From the NCBI RefSeq assembly GCF_900230185.1, contig NZ_OCSR01000001.1:930001-994000 (forward strand): a stretch of DNA of 64,000 nucleotides. The letters run 5' to 3'. This document shows, piece after piece, positions 58,733 through 64,000 of this stretch (the stretch's first letter is position 1; each line of letters starts with the position of its first letter). Both the position numbers and the translations under genes were made by a program. Origin of the DNA: Burkholderia sp. OK233 (GTDB taxonomy: Bacteria > Pseudomonadota > Gammaproteobacteria > Burkholderiales > Burkholderiaceae). The notes beneath the pieces are model-generated. The model was not told where the DNA came from. It saw only the letters and a list, made by a program, of their open reading frames with translations, and ran no database searches.

Positions 58733-58939
58733 CTAGCGGGTCAGCCCATGAAGCGACTGCCCCATTAACACGGTGAATCCGACGATCGCGGCCACCGTCA
58801 GCGCCAGCCCTGCCAGATGCGCGGCCAGCGCTACGCGGATATCGAGCGGTGCTGGCTGCACGGGTTGAGCGGGGACCACCGGCGCGGCTGTCGGACCGGT
58901 GTCAGCCGCCCTGCCGTTGGACGCGCTGCTGCCGCTCAC
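58733..58939 (-). CDS. Small single-helix membrane protein coupled to DUF4865 gene
   Basis: A 68-residue product beginning at a GTG (58939) that overlaps the stop of the DUF4865 gene (GTGA). The N-terminal half is Pro/Ala-rich (GPTAAPVVPAQPVQPAPLDI) and the C-terminal half is one membrane helix (LAAHLAGLALTVAAIVGFTVLM). The overlap implies translational coupling. No family is recognised. It is too short and out of frame to be a piece of its neighbour. Confidence 0.65.
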   Translation of the reverse strand: MSGSSASNGRAADTGPTAAPVVPAQPVQPAPLDIRVALAAHLAGLALTVAAIVGFTVLMGQSLHGLTR

Positions 58940-59502
58940 TTCAGGCTCGCGACGCCCGGCCGCGCGAGGTGCAGCACCTCGTAGACCGTGCGCCCCGCCG
59001 TGGCGACCGGCGCCGCCGACGACAGCGTGAGACGGATCAGCTTCCAGTTGGCGACGTCGAGCGCGGAGACCACGGCGACCGTATCGTCCCGCTCCGCGAT
59101 GCGACGGTTCTGCTCGATCAGTGCCGCGCGCAACTCGGCGCGGTTGTCCTGCTCGCCGATCGGCTGTTCCTCGCGATACAACGAAAGCGCCTGTTGCGCC
59201 GGGCCCTTGCGGGCATCGAGCGGCAGCCAGGTTTCGACCTCGGGACGGCCGAAGTCGTCGATCACGTTCTGAAAGCGCGAGCCCATGAAGAAGTCGGCGG
59301 TCTGCTTGACGTCGAGCCACAGATACACCGCGGAATACACGTTCGCGGTGGCGCCGTAGCGGCCCCGTTCACGAACGACGAAAGCCTTGAATCCCAGCCC
59401 CTCGGTCGCGTCCCACAGCGGGCCGCGCGCCGTCGCGCGCTCGCGGATGATCCCCATGTCATAGGTGGACGGCAGACGATGCGAATACTGCTTGGCAAGC
59501 AT
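58936..59502 (-). CDS. DUF4865 family protein
   Basis: A 188-residue DUF4865 protein. It starts MLAKQYSHRLPSTYDMGIIR, with the GPLWDATEGLGFKAFVVRERG and NVYSAVYLWLDVKQTADFFMG blocks. The fold is likely a ferredoxin-like dimeric alpha/beta barrel similar to small monooxygenases; the function is unknown. It is divergent from a LysR regulator 95 bp away, an arrangement typical of a regulator and its target. The start at 59502 follows CAAGGAG; the frame continues upstream. Confidence 0.87.
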   Translation of the reverse strand: MLAKQYSHRLPSTYDMGIIRERATARGPLWDATEGLGFKAFVVRERGRYGATANVYSAVYLWLDVKQTADFFMGSRFQNVIDDFGRPEVETWLPLDARKGPAQQALSLYREEQPIGEQDNRAELRAALIEQNRRIAERDDTVAVVSALDVANWKLIRLTLSSAAPVATAGRTVYEVLHLARPGVASLK

Positions 59503-59562
59503 GGCGAACTCCTTGTGGTTTCGACTGAGGATGAGCTTGCGCCAGCGCAATCATTACATCAA

Positions 59563-59580
59563 GATATGGTAATTTATATC
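59563..59580. promoter_or_regulatory. LysR-type operator between DUF4865 and its regulator
   Basis: GATAT (59563-59567), eight bases and ATATC (59576-59580) form a perfect dyad containing an ATAT-N8-ATAT core that fits the T-N11-A LysR box. It lies in the 95-bp divergent intergenic region, 18 bp before the LysR start. Confidence 0.6.
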
Positions 59581-59597
59581 TGCGATAAAGTTTCGAT

Positions 59598-60461
59598 ATG
59601 AGCACACTCGCTCGTCCTCTCGATCTGGATGCAATCCAGGCCTTCGTGCTGATCGCGGATCTCGGCAGCTTCACGCGCGCCGCGGAAGTCATGGACACGT
59701 CACAAGCCGCGATGAGCCTCAAGCTCAAACGGCTCGAAGCGCGTCTGGGCTACCGCTTGCTGGAGCGCACACCGCGCGCGGTGAGCCTCTCGCCGCGCGG
59801 GGACGCCTTCATCGGCGCCGCCCGGCAATTGCTGCTCGCTCATGAGCGAGCGCTGGCGGGGACCGCCGACGCGCCGGAACGCCGGCTCAAGCTCGGCATA
59901 AGCGACCACGTGGCAGGGCCGAATCTGCCGGCGTTGCTGGGGCGGCTCGCGGCTTACGATCCGCTACTCGTCATCGAAGTGCGCATTGCCGCGTCACGCG
60001 ACGTGCTTGCGTGGTTCGAGCGGGGTGAAGTCGACGCCGCGATCGGCCGTCGCGAGGGCGATCGCCGCGATGGGCAACTGCTGGCTGAGGAGCGGCTCGG
60101 CTGGTTCGCGGCGCCGGGCTGGCAGCATCGCGAGGGGCAGCCGCTGAAGCTGGCGACGCTCGCCGCGCCATGCGGGATTCGCGCGATTGCCACCGACGCG
60201 CTCGACGCGGCCGGGATTCCATGGACCGAGGTGTTCGTTGGTGGCGGCGTGACGGCTGTCGGCGCTGCCGTTAGCGCAGGGCTCGCGGTGGCCGCGCTGG
60301 CGCAACGCGTGGCGCCGGCGGGAGCGGTGGAGGTCGGCGAGCAACTCGGCTTGCCGCCGCTGCCGGCTTCGAAAGTGGTACTGCATACCCGGCTAAGCGA
60401 CCCGCGCTCGCAGGAAACCCTGCGAGCGGTCAGCTCGGCGTTTCTGAACGCTGCCTACTGA
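59598..60461 (+). CDS. LysR-family transcriptional regulator
   Basis: A 287-residue LysR regulator. The N-terminal winged helix (about 8-68) contains IQAFVLIADLGSFTRAAEVMDTSQAAMSLKLKRLEARLGYRLLERT. The effector domain covers the rest. It is divergent from DUF4865, which is its probable target, and may repress its own gene through the operator at 59563-59580. The ATG at 59598 lies in a clear AT-rich promoter patch. Confidence 0.92.
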   Translation: MSTLARPLDLDAIQAFVLIADLGSFTRAAEVMDTSQAAMSLKLKRLEARLGYRLLERTPRAVSLSPRGDAFIGAARQLLLAHERALAGTADAPERRLKLGISDHVAGPNLPALLGRLAAYDPLLVIEVRIAASRDVLAWFERGEVDAAIGRREGDRRDGQLLAEERLGWFAAPGWQHREGQPLKLATLAAPCGIRAIATDALDAAGIPWTEVFVGGGVTAVGAAVSAGLAVAALAQRVAPAGAVEVGEQLGLPPLPASKVVLHTRLSDPRSQETLRAVSSAFLNAAY

Positions 60462-60499
60462 AGGGAATGGGTGGACCGGATGGACCGGTCCACCTTGCC

Positions 60500-61279
60500 T
60501 CAGCTGTTTCCACTTCCTGGCGGCCGACCGCCACCCTGTTGAGATCCACCTTGGGGGCGGTTATTCCCACCGCCTTGTTGACCTCCTTGGGGACGGCCAC
60601 CTGCATTGCCCGGCTGCTGCCCACCCGGTGGACGTCCGCCTGCATTGCCCGGCTGCTGCCCGCCCGGTGGACGTCCGCCTGCATTGCCCGGCTGCTGCCC
60701 GCCCGGTGGACGTCCGCCTGCATTGCCCGGTTGCTGCCCACCCGGTGGACGTCCGCCTGCATTACCCGGTGGCCGACTGCCTGGCGGCCGACCACCCGCA
60801 TTCCCAGGCGGCGGACCGCCGGGCGGACGCCAACCTGGCGGCCGTCCGGCACCGGGTCTCGGCGGCGGAGGCGGTGGATGATGCGCCCAGCGGGATTGCT
60901 GGCCGTACCACGGCCGGCCCCGATAATAATTGCCCCAATAGGTGCCGATCGAGAACGTCACGATCGGCAAGCCGATCACCGTGCCGTAGCTCATCACCGG
61001 CACATTGCTGCCCTGATAGGGATAGCTGAGTCGCGCCGCATAGACCCAACCACGCAGGTTCGGAGCGGCGACGTCACACCATTGGTAGTTGCTGATGCAA
61101 CCCATCACGCTAACCGGGACACCGCCCGGCAACTGCGTCACGACCGGATAATCCGAAGCCGGCCCGGCGCGCACGTTGACCGCGCTGTTCGTATAAGCCT
61201 GCGACTGTGCGGACGCCACTGCTGGCAGCGCCAGCAAGCTCGCCGCCGCGTACATGCATCGGACGAGGTGTTGTTTCAT
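60500..61279 (-). CDS. Exported SH3-domain protein with Gly/Pro repeat tail
   Basis: A 259-residue exported protein. A signal peptide (to about residue 24, ASAQS) precedes a bacterial SH3 domain (about 28-90: AVNVRAGPASDYPVVTQLPGGVPVSVMG and CDVAAPNLRGWVYAARLSY). A hydrophobic VMSYGTVIGLPIVTFSIGTYWGN segment follows, then a Pro/Gly-rich tail of 13-residue repeats (GRPPGGQQPGNAG type, encoded at 60601-60756). SH3 domains of this kind bind cell-wall peptides. The start at 61279 follows GGGAGAAA; the frame is open upstream. It is probably a cell-wall-associated protein. Confidence 0.83.
   Translation of the reverse strand: MKQHLVRCMYAAASLLALPAVASAQSQAYTNSAVNVRAGPASDYPVVTQLPGGVPVSVMGCISNYQWCDVAAPNLRGWVYAARLSYPYQGSNVPVMSYGTVIGLPIVTFSIGTYWGNYYRGRPWYGQQSRWAHHPPPPPPRPGAGRPPGWRPPGGPPPGNAGGRPPGSRPPGNAGGRPPGGQQPGNAGGRPPGGQQPGNAGGRPPGGQQPGNAGGRPPGGQQPGNAGGRPQGGQQGGGNNRPQGGSQQGGGRPPGSGNS
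60601..60756. repeat. 39-bp tandem repeat, four copies, in SH3 protein gene
   Basis: Units start at 60601, 60640, 60679 and 60718, each beginning CTGCATTGCCCGG; a diverged fifth starts at 60757. They encode the 13-residue Gly/Pro repeat of the SH3-domain protein. The unit length keeps the frame, so copy number can vary without breaking the gene. Confidence 0.95.
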
Positions 61280-61624
61280 TTTTTCTCCCGTTTTTACGTC
61301 CCGCGTTTGTGTGCGTGCCGCTACGGCCCGCATGTATGCCTGCCTGTACGCACGTGTGAATGCGTCGGGCCTGGCCGTCGCTTCAAGCGGTGTGGCGGCC
61401 ACGCGCTTATTACTCATCCGCATCTGTCATCCGCATCTGCAATGCGCATGCCTGAAACCACCCGGCCAATGCTTACGGACTTGACCTGGCCGTTCCAGTG
61501 CGCGCCGCACAAAGCAAGATTTGGTAATCACCCACCCGAACTCACGCTGTTTTCGGGCATCTGTATTCCGGCGACTCGGCCGATCATCCATTGCATGAAA
61601 AACCCATGCACTGCCGGGAGCGCA
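61280..61624. other. Intergenic region before the LprI-like gene
   Basis: A 345-bp gap between divergent genes. A CATCCGCATCTG motif is seen twice near 61419-61440, related to the CATCCG array at 15367. No gene, terminator or convincing promoter is visible. Confidence 0.5.
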
Positions 61625-62179
61625 ATGAAAATTTTCCGCCCAATCCTTGTCGCCGCACTGATGCTCACGCATCTGCCCGCTCACGCCACCAGCTTTGACT
61701 GCACCAGGGGACGCTCGCTCACCGAACGGATGATCTGCAACGACCCTGCGCTCTCGAAGCTCGATGACACGCTTGGGCAACTGTACTGGAAAGCGCGGCG
61801 ACGGGTCATCAACCGTCGCGCCTTCCTCACTGACAGTGACAGCAAATGGGCGTGGCGGGAAGCGAATTGCCGCGATGCGGCGTGTCTGGGGACGTGGTAC
61901 GCGACGCGGATCGAGGAACTGCAGCGGCTGATCGAAAGCATCCGAGCCGGAACCCCGGATGGGCCGGCCGAACCGGACACCCAGCGTAAGGCGGTGATGC
62001 CCGCGCTACAGCAAACCGAAACCGCGATGCTTCAATGCACCGCGGCGGATCCCGGGATCGTCGTGAACGACCAGTGTTCCACTGTCATCAAGGAGAACAA
62101 CGGTAAGTGGAAATATCAGCCACACGGCGGCGACTGGTTCTGCGGACTGGCGATGCTCGCGCCGGCAGAGGTTCGATAG
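61625..62179 (+). CDS. LprI-like exported protein
   Basis: A 184-residue exported protein. A signal peptide (MKIFRPILVAALMLTHLPAHA) precedes an LprI/DUF1311-type domain: FDCTRGRSLTERMICNDPALSKLDDTLGQLYWKA, with WREANCRDAACLGTWYATRIEEL, all four usual Cys and the WREANC block. LprI-type domains are known from lysozyme inhibitors of mycobacteria. The tail contains two further Cys. The ATG at 61625 has GGGAG before it. The long open frame reading in from upstream is not coding. It is convergent with the deaminase gene, with stops two bases apart. Confidence 0.83.
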   Translation: MKIFRPILVAALMLTHLPAHATSFDCTRGRSLTERMICNDPALSKLDDTLGQLYWKARRRVINRRAFLTDSDSKWAWREANCRDAACLGTWYATRIEELQRLIESIRAGTPDGPAEPDTQRKAVMPALQQTETAMLQCTAADPGIVVNDQCSTVIKENNGKWKYQPHGGDWFCGLAMLAPAEVR

Positions 62180-62181
62180 CT

Positions 62182-62730
62182 CTACCTGCCGCTCCAGAAT
62201 TTCCGCTGAACCTCCATCACCTCACCGTCCACTTCGGCCACCGGGCCGATTACCTCGACAGGCTTCTGGCCGTGATCGAACACATACCGGCAATCCACGC
62301 TCATGGTCGGATTCTCGGAATGATCGCCGGTCGCCTCCAGCAAGCGCTTCTCGGTCATGCCAAACACGACGCGGCCGATATTGGCCCAGTACATCGTGCC
62401 GGCACACATGCAGCAAGGTTCGACCGACGTGTACAGCGTACAACTCCACAAGTACTCCGGTGTGAAGTTCAACGCCGCCACGCGAGCCAGCACCGACTCG
62501 GCGTGATTCACCGTATCGACATTGCCCTGCTCCATCAACACGGTCTCCTGATCCGGGCCTACCAGCACCGCGCCGAACGGATGGTGTCCCAGCAGCGTCG
62601 CCCGCTCGGCTACCCGGCTCGAATGCCGCAGATGCCGTACGACCTGCTCGTGCGTCGGCGTTAAACCCTGCGGCGGATAGGCCGGCGCCACGCAAGCGGC
62701 GCCGGCATCGGTCGGGACGGTAAGACTCAC
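62182..62730 (-). CDS. Nucleoside / guanine deaminase (CDA fold)
   Basis: A 182-residue deaminase with the zinc-site motifs VNHAESVLARV (HAE) and SVEPCCMCAGTMYWANIGRVVFG (PCxxC), typical of guanine deaminase, tRNA adenosine deaminase and related cytidine-deaminase-fold enzymes. The length and the C-terminus favour a free nucleobase or nucleoside deaminase over TadA. The BMP-family binding protein gene 50 bp upstream on the same strand suggests purine salvage. Confidence 0.86.
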   Translation of the reverse strand: MSLTVPTDAGAACVAPAYPPQGLTPTHEQVVRHLRHSSRVAERATLLGHHPFGAVLVGPDQETVLMEQGNVDTVNHAESVLARVAALNFTPEYLWSCTLYTSVEPCCMCAGTMYWANIGRVVFGMTEKRLLEATGDHSENPTMSVDCRYVFDHGQKPVEVIGPVAEVDGEVMEVQRKFWSGR

Positions 62731-62780
62731 GGGCGATCTCCTTTAATCTTTAATAATAGTTAGGCAAACCAATCAATTCA

Positions 62781-63920
62781 TTACTTCGGCAGCGAACCGT
62801 CGACGCCTTGCACGAACCAGTTCAAACGCAGTAGCTCCGCATCGCTCAACGACTTGCCCGCGGCGACCTTCACCGCGCCGGACTGATCCGCGATCGGACC
62901 GGCAAACGGATTGAACTTGCCGGAGATGATGTCGTCACGCTTCTGGCTCAATGCCTTTTGCGCCGTCGGCGACACCGCATCCGTGTTGATGTTGGCCAGA
63001 TCGATTGCCTTCTCTTTCAGCCCCCACCACACAGGCGAGTTGTTCCACGAACCCGCCATCACCTGCTGCACCAGATGCGTGTAGTACACGCCCCAGTTGC
63101 TCACGCACGCGCCCAACTGTGCGTTCGGTCCGAACTTCTTCATGTCGGAGTCCCAGCCGAATGCATGCACTTTCTTCTGCTCGGCGGTCTGCATCGTCGC
63201 CGTCGAATCGGTGTTCTGGATCAGTACGTCGGCGCCCTGGCCAATCAGCGTCTCGGCGGCCTGCTTTTCGAGGCCCGGGTCGAACCAGCTGTTGATCCAC
63301 ACGACCTTCACGTGTGCATTCGGATTGACCGAGCGCGCCCCCATCGTGAACGCATTGATGTTGCGCACCACTTCCGGCACCGGCACCGAGCCGACAAAGC
63401 CGAGCGTGTTGGACTTCGTCGTATAACCGGCGACCAGTCCGGCCAGATAGGCGCTCTGGTAGGTCCGCACGTCATAGGTGGCGAAGTTGGCAGCCTTTTT
63501 GTAGCCAGTCGCGTGTTCAAATACGGCGTCAGGGAAGTCCTTGGCGACCTTCAGCTCGAAATCCTGGAAGCCGAAGCTCGAGCCGACCACGATCTTGTTG
63601 CCCTTGGACGCCAGATCGCGAAACACGCGCTCCGAATCCGCCGACTCCGGCACATTCTCGACCCGCGTCACTTTGATCTTGTCGCCGAATTTCGCCTCGA
63701 CCTCTTTCACGCCCTGCTCGTGCGCGTAGGTCCAGCCGGCGTCGCCCGGGTTGCCGAGGTAGACGAAGGCGATGCCGAGCGGCTGCGCAGTCGCGGCGGC
63801 TGCCGCCCCGGCGCTAAGCGCGAGGGACGCGCCGAACGCTGCGGCAAGAACAGTGCGAACGGTCCGGACGGTTTTGATGCGCAATGAATGATGCAGCACT
63901 CGCGCCAGCTTTGCTTTCAT
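62781..63920 (-). CDS. BMP-family ABC transporter substrate-binding protein
   Basis: A 379-residue periplasmic binding protein of the BMP/PnrA family (Med, TmpC), which captures nucleosides for an ABC importer. It has a signal peptide (about 1-43), then PLGIAFVYLGNPGDAGWTYAHEQGV, ASKGNKIVVGSSFGFQD, ATYDVRTYQSAYLAGLVAG and GLKEKAIDLANI. There is no lipobox Cys at the signal end, so it looks soluble rather than lipoprotein-anchored. The start ATG at 63920 has GGAG before it. Permease and ATPase genes would be expected further upstream beyond the right edge. Confidence 0.92.
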   Translation of the reverse strand: MKAKLARVLHHSLRIKTVRTVRTVLAAAFGASLALSAGAAAAATAQPLGIAFVYLGNPGDAGWTYAHEQGVKEVEAKFGDKIKVTRVENVPESADSERVFRDLASKGNKIVVGSSFGFQDFELKVAKDFPDAVFEHATGYKKAANFATYDVRTYQSAYLAGLVAGYTTKSNTLGFVGSVPVPEVVRNINAFTMGARSVNPNAHVKVVWINSWFDPGLEKQAAETLIGQGADVLIQNTDSTATMQTAEQKKVHAFGWDSDMKKFGPNAQLGACVSNWGVYYTHLVQQVMAGSWNNSPVWWGLKEKAIDLANINTDAVSPTAQKALSQKRDDIISGKFNPFAGPIADQSGAVKVAAGKSLSDAELLRLNWFVQGVDGSLPK

Positions 63921-64000
63921 GAATTCTCCGAAGGTGGTTTCCAGGTGCCTGCCACAGTGCCCGGGACTGTCCCGGGCAAGGCTCCAGCATAGGGGGTCAT

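Noticed and set aside
60601..60756. 39-bp repeats as a CRISPR
   Set aside because: No spacers between units and in frame with an exported protein.
60467..62179. 570-residue frame running into the LprI-like gene
   Set aside because: Only the last 184 residues form a protein family with a signal peptide; the first part is the complement of the SH3 repeat gene.

Overview
The window reads as a chromosomal segment of a betaproteobacterium of the family Burkholderiaceae, most likely Paraburkholderia. The reasons are the high GC coding bias, which gives long antisense open frames opposite most real genes, the order pyruvate dehydrogenase operon - phasin - FixLJ-like pair - folD, the PHA phasin, and two hairpin repeats of the kind scattered through Burkholderia genomes. 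I see no insertion sequence, prophage, integrase or CRISPR array. It looks like core chromosome with a few accessory patches.

Layout. 1-2.4 kb: L-lactate utilisation genes lutA and lutB (lutB cut by the left edge), divergent from an IclR regulator. 2.4-12 kb: a PBP7-type endopeptidase, the phasin gene phaP with an elaborate promoter, and the operon aceE-aceF-lpdA on the minus strand. 12-19.2 kb: a membrane sensor kinase and FixJ-type regulator, a hexanucleotide repeat, a DUF3300/DUF2950 envelope pair and folD. 19.3-29.1 kb: acyltransferase, oligopeptidase A, a cytosine-deaminase-like amidohydrolase, an amino-acid racemase, initiator tRNA-fMet, exonuclease III and an S9 peptidase. 29.3-34.1 kb: the nitrogen regulon core glnA-ntrB-ntrC, with a sigma54 promoter and NtrC-type sites upstream of glnA. 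34.1-38.8 kb: rhodanese, a molybdopterin-binding-domain protein, an EI24/CysZ-like membrane protein, a sterol-desaturase-like protein and a beta-propeller protein. 39-42 kb: a trimeric autotransporter adhesin behind an AT-rich region. 42.2-50.7 kb: hrpA divergent from argA, then yggX and a ProP-like transporter with a long leader. 50.8-56.1 kb: small housekeeping and hypothetical genes plus a flavin disulfide reductase. 56.3-64 kb: a GGDEF-EAL protein, a DUF4865/LysR locus, an SH3-domain protein with tandem repeats, an LprI-like protein, a nucleoside deaminase and a BMP-family binding protein.

How it fits together. The pdh operon, phasin and FixLJ-like pair sit around the acetyl-CoA branch point between oxidation and PHA storage. 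The glnA-ntrBC block is a self-contained nitrogen-sensing circuit. The deaminase and BMP protein on the right edge suggest purine nucleoside uptake and salvage. I found no clearly new multigene system. The most interesting signals are regulatory: paired palindromes bracketing the phaP promoter, a palindromic -10 box shared by hrpA and argA that would give two leaderless mRNAs, sigma54/NtrC architecture at glnA, and a possible 470-nt leader before proP.
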